From NCBI RefSeq assembly GCF_004001045.1, contig NZ_BIMK01000003.1:186001-250000 (forward strand): DNA of 64,000 nucleotides, given 5' to 3'. The notes beneath the pieces are model-generated. The model saw only the letters and a list, made by a program, of their open reading frames with translations. It was not told the origin of the DNA and ran no database searches. Each line of letters starts with the position of its first letter. Position 1 is the first letter of the stretch. This DNA is from Paenibacillus chibensis (lineage in GTDB: Bacteria > Bacillota > Bacilli > Paenibacillales > Paenibacillaceae). Positions 8,336-17,359 of this stretch are shown here, one piece after another. The translations under genes were made by a program, and so were the position numbers.

Positions 8336-8424
8336 AAAACGTTTATCGACGTACCTTCAAAGAAGACAGACCGCGTTTAGCTGAAGTTTTCCTTGCGATT
8401 ATAAAATGGTTCAGCTTTATAATC
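8336..8424. repeat. Intergenic structured element, copy A
   Basis: The 60-base core 8336-8395 aligns without gaps to 15560-15619, with about 47 identical positions by hand count. Shared blocks include TATCGACGTA and AGAAGACAGACCGC. It is followed at once by a 9-base-pair stem-loop, GATTATAAA (8397-8405) with TTTATAATC (8416-8424). It lies between the convergent feo operon and pepA. No reading frame is evident. It may be a structured RNA, a 3'-UTR element or a dispersed repeat; orientation is uncertain. Confidence 0.7.
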
Positions 8425-8427
8425 TTC

Positions 8428-8474
8428 AAAAAGGGCAGTCCTCGGGTGATTACATCCCGGGAGCTGCCCTTTTA
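8428..8474. terminator. Terminator between feo and pepA
   Basis: AAAAGGGCAG and CTGCCCTTTT form the stem, with further pairing of the GGG/CCC blocks inside. It has T runs on both strands and can serve the convergent feo operon and pepA. Confidence 0.85.
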
Positions 8475-8480
8475 TTATGC

Positions 8481-10031
8481 TTAATGAAGCATCACCTGCT
8501 GCGACAGAATCCATTCGGTAATGGTTCGTACCATCACGCCGGTGGCTCCTTTCGGGTTCACGCCCCGCTCCTTGCTTAGAAAAGCGGTTCCTGCGATGTC
8601 CAGATGAATCCACGGCAAGCCCTCCGCAAAGGTGCCGATAAAGAGTCCGGCCGTAATCGCCGCCCCCCTGGAGCCGGTACTGTTGCTTAGATCAGCCACA
8701 TCGCTTTTCAGCATATCCCAGAATTCCTTATAGGCTGGTAGGGGCCAGACCTTCTCTCCGGTCCGCTTGGAGGCCATAATGAACTCCTCGAGCATGACGT
8801 CATCGTTCGTGACCGCCCCCGTCGCCACATCCCCCAGAGCCGAAAGGACAGCCCCTGTCAGCGTCGCAACATCGATGAGCTTGACGGCGCCCTGCTGCCT
8901 TGCGTATGTCATCCCGTCCGCAAGCACAACCCGGCCTTCCGCATCGGTGTTCAGCACCTCAATCGTCCGCCCGCTGAGACTCCGGATAATATCGCCCGGC
9001 TTAAAGGCATTGCCTCCAGGCATGTTTTCCGCCGTCGGAATGACCATCACGACATTCACGGCCGGGCGAAGCGCTCCGAGAGCGTTCATAACGCCCAGGA
9101 CAGCGGCGGCGCCGCCCATGTCGCTGATCATCTCCTCCATCCCAAGCCGCTTTTTCAGCGAAATGCCGCCCGTATCAAACGTAATGCCTTTGCCGACAAG
9201 ACCGATGACGTCTTCCCAATCGGATCGGCCTTGATATTTAATCATGATCAGCCGCGGCGGGTGCACGCTGGCCTGTCCGACCGCGATCAGCCCCCCCATC
9301 CCCAGCTGCTCCAGCTCTTTTTCATCCAATACAGCGGACTCGAGTCCATGTCTTTCCGCCACATCAAGCGCTGCTCTGGCCAAGTCCTCCGGCACCAGAA
9401 AATTGCCCGGCAGATTGGTCAAGTCTCTTGCCAGGCATGCGGACTCCGCATAAACCCGGCCATGCAGAATTCCTTTCTCCCAATCCGCCAATTCAGCAGC
9501 CGAAACCTTGCCTTTCCGCAAAAATATCAGCTGCTCAATTCCCTCGTAGGAGGAGGTGCTGCTTTTCTTGTACTGCTTATGGCGGTAGGAGCCGAGAATC
9601 ATGCCTTCCGTCAGCGCCTGAGAGGCAGCCGAAGCTTGCTGTTCCACCGTAAAGGTGACCAGCGGAGTGCTCAGCTCCCAAGCCAGCCTCTTCGCTCTCA
9701 TCTTTCGGGCTGCTCTGGCAGCCTGCGCAGAAGCGATTCGTAGTTCTTCGGACGAGAGAGGGCGTTCTCCGGTGCCTACGAAGATCACGGTGCGATACTC
9801 CCCCCGGCCCGGCAAAGGCACGGCATACGTCTGAAATTTGGCTGCCGAGAACAGATGGCTCTCCATCAGCGGAAGCAGCAGTGAATTCCATACCTGGCGC
9901 ATGCTTCCCTCTTCGGTGCCCTGAGGTGATACCAGAACGATGAAAGCATCGACATCATACTGTGCCGCATCCAAGTCTTCTTTCCAATCGATCGAAACCT
10001 GTATATTTTCGGAACCGGATGGTCCTTTCAT
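8481..10031 (-). CDS. pepA: Leucyl aminopeptidase (M17)
   Basis: A 516-residue cytosolic leucine aminopeptidase of family M17. The signature NTDAEGRVVLADG with its metal and catalytic residues lies in the C-terminal half. The metal Lys region is VGKGITFDTGG. The N-terminal macro-like domain covers about residues 20-160. The enzyme cuts N-terminal residues from peptides with two bound metals. The ATG follows AAAGGAAG. It appears monocistronic and ends at the terminator at 8428-8474. Confidence 0.94.
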   Translation of the reverse strand: MKGPSGSENIQVSIDWKEDLDAAQYDVDAFIVLVSPQGTEEGSMRQVWNSLLLPLMESHLFSAAKFQTYAVPLPGRGEYRTVIFVGTGERPLSSEELRIASAQAARAARKMRAKRLAWELSTPLVTFTVEQQASAASQALTEGMILGSYRHKQYKKSSTSSYEGIEQLIFLRKGKVSAAELADWEKGILHGRVYAESACLARDLTNLPGNFLVPEDLARAALDVAERHGLESAVLDEKELEQLGMGGLIAVGQASVHPPRLIMIKYQGRSDWEDVIGLVGKGITFDTGGISLKKRLGMEEMISDMGGAAAVLGVMNALGALRPAVNVVMVIPTAENMPGGNAFKPGDIIRSLSGRTIEVLNTDAEGRVVLADGMTYARQQGAVKLIDVATLTGAVLSALGDVATGAVTNDDVMLEEFIMASKRTGEKVWPLPAYKEFWDMLKSDVADLSNSTGSRGAAITAGLFIGTFAEGLPWIHLDIAGTAFLSKERGVNPKGATGVMVRTITEWILSQQVMLH

Positions 10032-10138
10032 GGGCGATCTTCCTTTGTCTTGAAGTTTTCGGACGTCTAATCATATATATTATTCCACGTTTGTCCAAAG
10101 CAACTCCAAAGACCGTTTCTTTCGCCCAAAAATACGCG

Positions 10139-11248
10139 CTAGATCATCTCGACGATCGGCAGGGAAATGACAAACTCCGTTCCTTTGCCCACCATGCTGT
10201 TCACCGCGATATAGCCTTTATGGTTTTTAATAATACGATAGCTTACAGACAGACCCAGGCCTGTCCCGCTTTCCTTGGTGGTAAAAAAAGGATCGAATAA
10301 ATGGGATAAGGTATTATGGTCCATCCCTTTGCCGTTATCCGAGATGCAGATATGTACGTTCTTGTTATCGCGCTGTGTCCGGATTTCGATAAGCCCGCCG
10401 TTCTCACCGCTCAAATGGTCGATCGCATCCATGGCATTTTTGACCATATTGAGGATGACCTGCTTGATTTGCTTCACGTCGACGGAAATATGCAGCGGGA
10501 GGATATCGTCATGCAGCATCACCTGGCAGCCTTTCATCAGCGCCTCACTTTCGGTCAGCAGCACCACTTCCTTGAGCAGGGAGGATACCGGGATAACGGT
10601 GGTCTGCGGTGCCGAAGGCTTGGATGAATTCAGAAACTCGTATATGATATCGTTGGCCCTATCAATCTCCATCAGAATAATGCGGGCGTATTCGTCTTTT
10701 CCCAGTTTAATCAGATGGGGGCGCAGCAATTGAATGAAACCCCGGATCGCGGTCAGCGGGTTGCGGATTTCATGGGCGATAGAAGCGGATATTTTCCCAA
10801 GCATAGCGAGCTTATCATTCCGATAGGCCGTTTGTTCAATCTGCTTAAAGTCCGACACATCCTTGACGCTAAACAAATAATCTCCGTCCATCTGATCGCC
10901 GTACGTTACCGTGAGCAGCCATTGCCTGCCGGACTCATCCGTCAACTCGTGATATTTTTTGCAGTGGAAAATGGTTTCGCGATATACCCGTAAAATTTTC
11001 TTTCTCTTGAACCGGCTGAGCTGCGGATGGTGCAAAATCTGCAATAAAGTGCATCCCGTAAGCGATTTGCGGGACACTTCGAGGAGCCTGGCCATTTGAA
11101 CGTTAATAAATGTTAATACACCTTCGCTATCAAACAGCATCACTCCGCTATCCAAGTGCTCCAAAATATTTTCATACTTGTTCTTCACCAACTGCGTGGA
11201 TTGAAAAGCCTCAAGGGACTGTAAAAGCGTTTCTTGGATATCGCTCAA
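10139..11248 (-). CDS. PAS-domain sensor histidine kinase
   Basis: A soluble histidine kinase resembling Bacillus sporulation kinases. Counted from the chosen start, a PAS domain spans about residues 20-130 (NILEHLDSGVMLFDSEG). The HisKA H-box is ASIAHEIRNPLTAIRGF at about 160 and the HATPase_c domain (NMVKNAMDAI, DNGKGM, GTGLGLSVS) ends the protein. The open frame extends up to 11434. The TTG at 11248 is preceded at seven bases by AAGGGGGAG, whereas the upstream TTG has no ribosome site, so I prefer 369 residues. No response regulator gene is adjacent, which fits an orphan kinase feeding a phosphorelay. No membrane segment is visible in the chosen form. Confidence 0.85.
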   Translation of the reverse strand: MSDIQETLLQSLEAFQSTQLVKNKYENILEHLDSGVMLFDSEGVLTFINVQMARLLEVSRKSLTGCTLLQILHHPQLSRFKRKKILRVYRETIFHCKKYHELTDESGRQWLLTVTYGDQMDGDYLFSVKDVSDFKQIEQTAYRNDKLAMLGKISASIAHEIRNPLTAIRGFIQLLRPHLIKLGKDEYARIILMEIDRANDIIYEFLNSSKPSAPQTTVIPVSSLLKEVVLLTESEALMKGCQVMLHDDILPLHISVDVKQIKQVILNMVKNAMDAIDHLSGENGGLIEIRTQRDNKNVHICISDNGKGMDHNTLSHLFDPFFTTKESGTGLGLSVSYRIIKNHKGYIAVNSMVGKGTEFVISLPIVEMI

Positions 11249-11551
11249 CACGATACTCCCCCTTTTCAAGAAAATGAAAGACTCATTCTCTCCCCCATCT
11301 CCTATTCTTTCAAGCGGTACAGAATAAACACGGAATTGCATCATCCTCTTGCCCTGCATAGTTATACTGGAGAAGGTATAGGAAAATAATAGAAACGATA
11401 GTTTTATCATAGACAAGCCGGCTGGAAAACTCAATCAGAGATATTGTCGAAAAAACAAAATTACCGTTAAATTTCCTAGGAAAAAGGTACTGCCGCATTC
11501 CATCCCAGAAATAACGGGATTTCCCACCATGGGAAGACGGGCCAAATTACG
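11249..11551. other. Gap upstream of the histidine kinase
   Basis: This stretch contains the upstream, unlikely extension of the kinase frame (11249-11434) and its presumed promoter. I find no well-spaced sigma-A hexamers that I would defend, and no other gene. Confidence 0.35.
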
Positions 11552-11596
11552 TAAAACAAAAGCATCAAATACATACCTGCGCATGTACTGATGCTT
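11552..11596 (-). terminator. Terminator of the 11653 gene
   Basis: AAGCATCA (11560-11567) pairs with TGATGCTT (11589-11596), with extra pairing of TACAT and ATGTA inside. On the minus strand TTTTGTTTT follows. Confidence 0.75.
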
Positions 11597-11652
11597 GATG
11601 ATTAAACAATATAGTAGGATTTAATTCCTATTTAGGTTAAGTGCATCTTGGA

Positions 11653-12060
11653 CTAAGCCTTATGCTGCAGTCTTAATCGCCGCTGGCTCATCACGGCCAA
11701 TCTTCTCTTCAATTCGCCCTCCCATTTCTCGTCCTTCATCTGTTTGGCTATGGTCAACAAGTCCAGTGCCATATCGATTTGGCTTTGTACGATATCTTTG
11801 GGATCCTCCTTTTCGCAGTTGACGACGTTCTCGAAAATGGCCTCGTCGTCCTCTGCAACATAGTCCTGGAAGTCGATCTCCGCGGCTCCGTCACCATGCG
11901 CATATTCAGCTAAAATTTCATATTCATTCTCAACTTTGTAATGAACTTCAACCCGGTGGCACACGGGACAGAACAGCAGGGGAACATTGTGGACCTGAGT
12001 GCGATAATGTTTTAAGGTTCCCTTGGTTCCAACCATACTCGCTCCGCAGCAATAACTCAT
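11653..12060 (-). CDS. Zinc-ribbon-like conserved protein
   Basis: A 135-residue protein with no firm family. The N-terminal half has an early Cys pair (MSYCCG) and CPVC at about residues 31-34, suggesting a small zinc ribbon like YgiT-type fingers. An acidic linker follows (about 60-90). The C-terminal amphipathic part, about residues 95-130, contains LDLLTIAKQMKDEKWEGELKR. That segment closely resembles LDLLNLAKQLNDLKWQKEI in the 52-residue protein at 45770. GGAGGG lies nine bases upstream of the ATG. It is a single gene with its own terminator. Confidence 0.7.
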   Translation of the reverse strand: MSYCCGASMVGTKGTLKHYRTQVHNVPLLFCPVCHRVEVHYKVENEYEILAEYAHGDGAAEIDFQDYVAEDDEAIFENVVNCEKEDPKDIVQSQIDMALDLLTIAKQMKDEKWEGELKRRLAVMSQRRLRLQHKA

Positions 12061-12235
12061 GCCAGTTCACCCTCCTCTTGATTCCACCGTATTCTTCATA
12101 ATGTATTCGCTTTATTCTATGTCAATTCCTTTTTCAATTCAATGCGGCTGGATAATTTTCCTGCTGAGTATTCTTGATATATATCAACGAAATATTCCCT
12201 GTTTAAACCTGTTTCATTACTTATCCCCAAGGTGT

Positions 12236-12290
12236 AAAAAGCCCCCGTTACCGGAGAAGAGAATATTCTCATTCCCGGCAAAGGGGGCTT
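12236..12290 (-). terminator. Terminator of the peroxiredoxin gene
   Basis: AAGCCCCC and GGGGGCTT close a long stem that also pairs CCGG with CCGG and GAGAA with TTCTC inside. A T run follows on the minus strand, just after the stop codon at 12305. Confidence 0.85.
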
Positions 12291-12304
12291 GTCCATATGA
12301 ATGC

Positions 12305-12850
12305 TTAAGCAAGCAGGTTTTTGTCGCCTGGTTTCCAGTTCATCGCGCAAAGTCCGCCGGATTGCAGAGCTTGCAGCACGCGGAGCGTTTCTTCAACACT
12401 GCGGCCTACATCATTGTGGTTGACCACTTGATATTTCAGTTCGCCTTCAGGGTTGATGATGAAGAGACCACGCAGAGCTACGCCTTCTTCTTCGATGTAT
12501 ACGCCATAGTCTTTAGCAACGGATCTCGTGATGTCCGAAGCCAGCGGGAAGTTGATTTGTCCCAGACCGTTGGAATCTCTTGGTGTGTTGATCCAAGCTT
12601 TGTGGCTGTGGATCGAGTCCGTGCTTACGCCCAGGATTTCAGCGTCAAGAGCTTTAAATTGGCTTGCAGCTTCGCTCAGTGCCGTAATTTCAGTTGGGCA
12701 CACGAATGTGAAATCCAATGGATAGAAGAAGAATACGAGCCATTTACCGCGGTAGTCGGTCAGGCTTGCTTTACTAAAATCGGAGCCGTTACCCAAAACG
12801 GTTTCCATTGTAAAATCAGGAGCTGGTTTACCTACTAAACGTTCTGCCAT
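12305..12850 (-). CDS. Typical 2-Cys peroxiredoxin (YkuU-like)
   Basis: A 181-residue AhpC/TSA-family peroxidase. The peroxidatic Cys is in FTFVCPTEITAL (about residue 52) and the resolving Cys in GGLCAMNWKPG (about 169). Length and sequence resemble Bacillus subtilis YkuU. It reduces hydrogen peroxide and alkyl hydroperoxides in the cytoplasm with thioredoxin-type reductants. AAAGGAGG precedes the ATG at 12850; the longer frame to 12901 is not needed. A sigma-A promoter and a perfect PerR box lie upstream, which points to peroxide induction. Confidence 0.92.
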   Translation of the reverse strand: MAERLVGKPAPDFTMETVLGNGSDFSKASLTDYRGKWLVFFFYPLDFTFVCPTEITALSEAASQFKALDAEILGVSTDSIHSHKAWINTPRDSNGLGQINFPLASDITRSVAKDYGVYIEEEGVALRGLFIINPEGELKYQVVNHNDVGRSVEETLRVLQALQSGGLCAMNWKPGDKNLLA

Positions 12851-12984
12851 GTTAAAAAATCCTCCTTTGAGATATCTATAGAACGGACTGATAGCATACA
12901 TCTATCATCCATTCTATATGAAAGAAAAACATAAGTTTTTCTTATTTCATCCTATATTTGATCCCGGTGGAATCTACAATTAAA

Positions 12985-13013
12985 ATGGTATCATTCGTCC
13001 ATTTCAAAGTCAA
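12985..13013 (-). promoter_or_regulatory. Promoter of the peroxiredoxin gene
   Basis: On the minus strand TTGACT (13013-13008) and TACCAT (12990-12985) are 17 bases apart. A second possible -10, TATAAT, lies at 13020-13015, closer to the PerR box. Confidence 0.65.
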
Positions 13014-13027
13014 GATTATATCCGTTA

Positions 13028-13052
13028 TTTATTTATAATAATTATAAATAAA
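13028..13052. promoter_or_regulatory. PerR box (25-base palindrome)
   Basis: A perfect palindrome around a central A. Its core TTATAATAATTATAA (13033-13047) matches the PerR consensus TTATAATNATTATAA at every position. It sits just upstream of the -35 of the peroxiredoxin promoter and overlaps the -35 zone of the alternative promoter. Confidence 0.8.
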
Positions 13053-13150
13053 ACAAAATCGTGAACAAAAGCTTCCTATTAAATATAGGCATAAGCGGAG
13101 ACTGTTTTTCTTGTCGATTTAAGCCCACGTTTTTTTCTGATAAACATGTA

Positions 13151-13191
13151 ACAAGCGGGCCATCCCTTTATAAGAGGATGTGCCCGCTTGT
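13151..13191 (-). terminator. Terminator-like hairpin after leuB
   Basis: ACAAGCGGGC and GCCCGCTTGT form a perfect 10-base-pair stem 22 bases after leuB. The T tract on the minus strand is weak. Confidence 0.6.
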
Positions 13192-13213
13192 ATTGTCAAA
13201 CCAGCAACCGGTT

Positions 13214-14293
13214 TTACTTTTGGATAGCCGCAACGATCAGATCGCCCATTTCACGGGTTCCGACCGCCTTGCTCTTGTCAACCGCAATGTCGCTGGTGCG
13301 ATGTCCTTCATTAAGAACCTGGGCAACCGCCGCTTCAATCGCATCGGCTGCATCTGCATAACCGAAGGTCAATCGAAGCATCATGGCCAGCGAGAGGATC
13401 GTAGCGATCGGGTTCGCTAAGTTTTGTCCCGCGATATCCGGTGCGGAGCCGTGAACCGGCTCGTACAAGCCGAATGCTCCTTCGCCCATCGAAGCCGATG
13501 CCAGCATGCCGATCGAGCCGGTCAGCATCGCTGCTTCATCGCTGAGAATGTCACCGAACATGTTCTCGGTCACGATGACGTCGAAGCTTGCCGGACGGCG
13601 CAGCAGCTGCATCGCGCAGTTATCGACGAGCACATGCTCCAGCTCCACATCCGGATAGTCTGCCGCTACGCGGATCACGACTTCGCGCCACAAACGGGAA
13701 GTTTCCAGGACGTTGGCTTTGTCGACGGAAGCGAGCTTCTTGCGGCGCTTCTGGGCGATTTCGAATGCCTGGCGTACGATCCGTTCAACCTCTGCCACGT
13801 TATATACGCAAGTATCAACGGCCTCTTCGCCATGCTCACCCTGGCGTCTGAACTTGTCTCCGAAGTAAATGCCGCCGGTCAATTCGCGAACTACCATCAG
13901 GTCCGTTCCTTCAAGCACTTCCGGCTTCAGTGTCGAAGCATCCTTCAGGCAGTCGAATACAACAGCCGGACGCAGGTTGGAGAATAATCCAAGCGCTTTG
14001 CGAATGCCCAGGAGGCCTGTTTCCGGACGCAGCTCCTTGGGATTGCTATCCCACTTTGGACCGCCTACGGCGCCAAGCAGTACAGCATCGGCATTTTTAC
14101 AAACGGACAAGGTCTCTTCCGGCAGCGGCGTCCCCTTCTCGTCAATGGCAATCCCGCCAAAGAGAGCATGCTCTGTTTCAAAAGAGTATCCGAAGAGCTC
14201 TTCCGCACGCTTCAATACCTTTTCGGCTTCTGCTACGACTTCCGGTCCGATTCCGTCCCCGCTGATCACGGCAATTTTCTTCACTTCTGGCAT
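13214..14293 (-). CDS. leuB: 3-isopropylmalate dehydrogenase
   Basis: This 359-residue enzyme oxidises and decarboxylates 3-isopropylmalate in leucine synthesis. The family signature [20 protein letters not shown] and the NAD-binding stretch [18 protein letters not shown] are present, as is the N-terminal [11 protein letters not shown]. The start is ATG at 14293 with AAGGAG upstream; a GTG at 14305 overlaps that site and is unlikely. It is separated from leuA by an aldo/keto reductase on the other strand, so it needs its own promoter. No leuC or leuD lies nearby. Confidence 0.95.
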   Translation of the reverse strand: MPEVKKIAVISGDGIGPEVVAEAEKVLKRAEELFGYSFETEHALFGGIAIDEKGTPLPEETLSVCKNADAVLLGAVGGPKWDSNPKELRPETGLLGIRKALGLFSNLRPAVVFDCLKDASTLKPEVLEGTDLMVVRELTGGIYFGDKFRRQGEHGEEAVDTCVYNVAEVERIVRQAFEIAQKRRKKLASVDKANVLETSRLWREVVIRVAADYPDVELEHVLVDNCAMQLLRRPASFDVIVTENMFGDILSDEAAMLTGSIGMLASASMGEGAFGLYEPVHGSAPDIAGQNLANPIATILSLAMMLRLTFGYADAADAIEAAVAQVLNEGHRTSDIAVDKSKAVGTREMGDLIVAAIQK

Positions 14294-14536
14294 GTTATCC
14301 GTCACTCCTTCTGGTTACTTCTCTCACTGATCTAATTATCTATCTACTGTTGTATCATATTCTCGCTGCAGTTGACCAAGATATAGAATCTATCACCTTT
14401 ATAGTATTTTCCTATAAGCTGTACCGGAAGTGATCCATTCACCCCCAAACGTAAATTCTCACATTCCTATTCCCTTTTGAAGCGGGTACAATGGTATCGT
14501 AGAGATCCAAAATTAGGCTGAAGGAGATGAACGATT

Positions 14537-15517
14537 TTGCAATACACCTATCTCGGTAAATCAGGTCTTAAGGTCAGTCGCTTGTGCCTTGGCACGATGA
14601 ATTTCGGCCCTGCCACGGATGAACAGGAAGCGTTCCGGATCATGGATGCGGCCCTGGATGCAGGCGTCCAGTTTTTTGACACCGCTAACATTTACGGCTG
14701 GGGCCAAAACTCCGGTCTGACGGAAACGATTATCGGCCGCTGGTTCGCTCAGGGTGGAGGCCGACGCGAGAAGGTCGTGCTGGCAACCAAGGTGCACGGA
14801 AATATGCATGACGAAGCAGACGGTCCCAACGGCACGGAAGGTTTGTCCGCCTACAAGATCCGCCGCCATCTGGAAGGCTCGCTGAAGCGCCTGCAAACCG
14901 ACCATATCGAGCTGTACCAGATGCACCATGTGGACCGCAGCGTCTCTTGGGACGAGCTGTGGGGCGCTTTTGAACGGGCCGTGGCCCAGGGGAAAATAGG
15001 GTATGTCGGCTCCAGCAACTTCGCCGGCTGGCAAATCGCACAGGCGCAGGGCGAGGCGCAAAAGCGTCATTTCCTCGGTCTGGTCGCAGAGCAGCATAAG
15101 TACAATCTGAACTGCCGTCTGCCGGAGCTTGAGGTTCTGCCTGCCGCCAAAGCCATGGGACTCGGCGTCATTCCCTGGAGCCCGCTTGATGGAGGCATGC
15201 TTGGCCGCAATGCGCTCAAGAAGCTGGAAGGCACGCGCAGCGGCAACAACCCGAAAAAGATCGAGCAGCATCGTGCCCAGCTGGAAGCCTTTGCCGAGCT
15301 GTGCAATGAGCTCGGCGAACCGCAGGACAATGTCGCGCTCGCCTGGCTGCTGACCCATCCGGCCGTGACGGCGCCTATTATCGGCCCGCGTACGCTGGAA
15401 CAATTCGAAAGCTCCCTTCGCGTGATCGATATCAAGCTGGAAGAAGACGTCCTTAAAAGATTGGACGAGATATTCCCCGGCCCCGGTGGAGAAGCCCCCG
15501 AAGCCTACGCCTGGTAA
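14537..15517 (+). CDS. Aldo/keto reductase
   Basis: A 326-residue NAD(P)H-dependent oxidoreductase with an (alpha/beta)8 barrel. Residues of the catalytic tetrad are visible: the Asp and Tyr of FFDTANIYG (about 46-54), the Lys of LATKVHG and the His of QMHHVD. The NADP-binding end includes GPRTLEQFESSL. It resembles the YhdN/YajO group; the substrate is unknown. The start is TTG with AAGGAGAT upstream. The gene lies on the plus strand inside the ilv-leu region, between leuB and leuA. Confidence 0.9.
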   Translation: MQYTYLGKSGLKVSRLCLGTMNFGPATDEQEAFRIMDAALDAGVQFFDTANIYGWGQNSGLTETIIGRWFAQGGGRREKVVLATKVHGNMHDEADGPNGTEGLSAYKIRRHLEGSLKRLQTDHIELYQMHHVDRSVSWDELWGAFERAVAQGKIGYVGSSNFAGWQIAQAQGEAQKRHFLGLVAEQHKYNLNCRLPELEVLPAAKAMGLGVIPWSPLDGGMLGRNALKKLEGTRSGNNPKKIEQHRAQLEAFAELCNELGEPQDNVALAWLLTHPAVTAPIIGPRTLEQFESSLRVIDIKLEEDVLKRLDEIFPGPGGEAPEAYAW

Positions 15518-15559
15518 ATCATTGGACAATACACCAGGCACTAGCCCTTATAAATAAGC

Positions 15560-15664
15560 AAAATGTCTATCGACGTAATTTCTCAGAAGACAGACCGCCA
15601 TCAGTGGAAGTTTGTCTTGAAATATCAGAAAGCCATGACTCTGTAGTTTATACTTTCTGATATT
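15560..15664. repeat. Intergenic structured element, copy B
   Basis: Core 15560-15619 matches 8336-8395. Within the core, AAGACAGAC can pair with GTTTGTCTT with one G-U pair. It is followed by a perfect 12-base-pair stem, AATATCAGAAAG (15621-15632) with CTTTCTGATATT (15653-15664), unlike copy A in sequence but in the same place. It lies between the convergent aldo/keto reductase gene and leuA. Confidence 0.7.
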
Positions 15665-15670
15665 ATAAGC

Positions 15671-15701
15671 AAAGGCAGACCGCATCGCGGCCTGCCTTTT
15701 T
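15671..15701. terminator. Terminator between the reductase gene and leuA
   Basis: AAAGGCAG and CTGCCTTT pair around CCGC/GCGG. Five T residues follow on the plus strand and three on the minus strand, so it best serves the reductase gene. Confidence 0.8.
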
Positions 15702-15716
15702 GATTGGCTTTTCGGT

Positions 15717-17258
15717 TTACAGGGTTGCCCGTTCTCTTTTGCTGAACGTTTTACGCTTTTCGATCAGCTGGTTAAGCGCGTCCACGTAAGCGCGCGCGCT
15801 GGCCTCGAGAATATCCGTGCTGAGGCCGCGGCCCTGCGCGGATACATCGTTCTGGGTCAGCACGACATGCACCTCGCCTTGTGCGTCTTTGCCGCGGGAA
15901 ACGGACTTGATCGAGTAGTCCGACAAGGTAACTTCCTCGCTTGTGGCTTTATCGATAGCGTTGTAGATAGCATCTACCGAGCCGTTGCCTTCGGCTTCCT
16001 CTTCGAGGATCTGTTCGTGTTCCTTGATGATCCGCACCTTGGCTGCAGGAACAGAACGGTTTCCGTAGGTGACGTAAATCGTCTCCAGCTGATATACTTC
16101 CGGCGTATCCACCAGCTTCTCTTCCACCAAAGCCATGATATCGTCGTCGGAAACTTCCTTTTTCTTGTCCGCAAGCACTTTGAATCTCGCAAAGGCCTGG
16201 TTCAGCTGCTGCTCATCCAGCTCATATCCCATATCCAGCAGTTTTTCGCGGAAGGCATGGCGACCGGAATGCTTGCCAAGCACCAGCTTGCTTTCCTTGA
16301 GGCCAATCGTCTCGGGAGTCATGATCTCGTATGTCGTCTTTTCCTTCAACATGCCGTCCTGATGGATACCGGATTCATGGGCAAACGCGTTTGCTCCGAC
16401 GATCGCTTTGTTGCCTGGAACCACCATACCGGTCAGCTTGCTCACCAAGCGGCTCGTACGGGAAATTTCGGAAAGGTTCAGCGAAGTCTTGGCTCCGAAA
16501 AATTCATTACGGGTTTCCAGCGCCATTGCGATCTCTTCGATCGCCGTATTCCCTGCGCGTTCGCCGATGCCGTTAATGGTCCCTTCGATTTGGTCCGCCC
16601 CGTTTTGAATCGCTGCCAGCGTATTGGCCGTTGCCATCCCCAGGTCATTATGACAATGGGCGCTCAGCTGCACCTTTTCAATATCGGGAACATTGTCCTT
16701 CAAGTGTTTGAAAATCGCCCCGTATTCTGCCGGGTTCAAATACCCCACCGTATCCGGTACGTTCACGACCTTCACGCCTTCATTGACGGCCATGGACACC
16801 ATTTCCACCATGAAGTCCAGCTCAGTGCGGCCTGCATCCTCCAAGGAAAATTCAACCTTGGAAAAATACTTTTTCGCGTAACGCAAAGCAGACTGGGCCG
16901 TTTCCAGCACCTGATGCTTTTCCATCCGCAGCTTATGCTTCCGGTGAATCGGCGATGTCGCCAGGAAGATATGGATGCAAGGATCCTGCGCGCCGATCAG
17001 CGCTTCCCGCACCGCATCGATATCCTGCTCCCTGGAACGGGACAGGCCGATGACCGTAACGTTCTTCACCGCTTTGGCGACCGCGTTCACGGCTGCCAGG
17101 TCTCCTGGCGATGCTGCCGGGAAGCCTGCCTCCATCCGGTCTATGCCCAATTTTTCCAGCTGATAAGCGATTTCAAGCTTTTCGCGAGTATTCAGGTTTA
17201 CGCCAGGAGACTGCTCTCCGTCACGCAAGGTTGTGTCAAATACATAAATTTTTCGCAA
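15717..17258 (-). CDS. leuA: 2-isopropylmalate synthase
   Basis: This enzyme condenses 2-oxoisovalerate with acetyl-CoA, the first step of leucine synthesis. The frame begins RKIYVFDTTLRDGEQSPGV, the DRE-TIM signature. The metal site HCHNDLG follows at about 200 and HESGIHQDG at about 290. The C-terminal leucine-binding allosteric domain (about 380-510) is complete. I prefer TTG at 17258 (513 residues), which has GGAGG 10 bases upstream. TTG at 17264 or ATG at 17300 are alternatives with poorer sites. It is the last gene of the ilvBNC-leuA transcript. Confidence 0.95.
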   Translation of the reverse strand: MRKIYVFDTTLRDGEQSPGVNLNTREKLEIAYQLEKLGIDRMEAGFPAASPGDLAAVNAVAKAVKNVTVIGLSRSREQDIDAVREALIGAQDPCIHIFLATSPIHRKHKLRMEKHQVLETAQSALRYAKKYFSKVEFSLEDAGRTELDFMVEMVSMAVNEGVKVVNVPDTVGYLNPAEYGAIFKHLKDNVPDIEKVQLSAHCHNDLGMATANTLAAIQNGADQIEGTINGIGERAGNTAIEEIAMALETRNEFFGAKTSLNLSEISRTSRLVSKLTGMVVPGNKAIVGANAFAHESGIHQDGMLKEKTTYEIMTPETIGLKESKLVLGKHSGRHAFREKLLDMGYELDEQQLNQAFARFKVLADKKKEVSDDDIMALVEEKLVDTPEVYQLETIYVTYGNRSVPAAKVRIIKEHEQILEEEAEGNGSVDAIYNAIDKATSEEVTLSDYSIKSVSRGKDAQGEVHVVLTQNDVSAQGRGLSTDILEASARAYVDALNQLIEKRKTFSKRERATL

Positions 17259-17359
17259 GCCCAAGGCACCTCCTTCATCATCCAAACCCTTATAGATCAT
17301 GCTTCAGGTCCTCCCCGGCTTCCGCAGGGCTTCCCCATAAAGCAGCTGATTAAACTTCT

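Noticed and set aside
11249..11300. A possible sigma-H promoter (AGGAGAT ... GAAT) before the kinase
   Set aside because: The spacing between the two elements is far too short for sigma-H.
14561..15541. A 326-residue minus-strand frame opposite the aldo/keto reductase
   Set aside because: The reductase has its catalytic residues; the antisense frame is a shadow.
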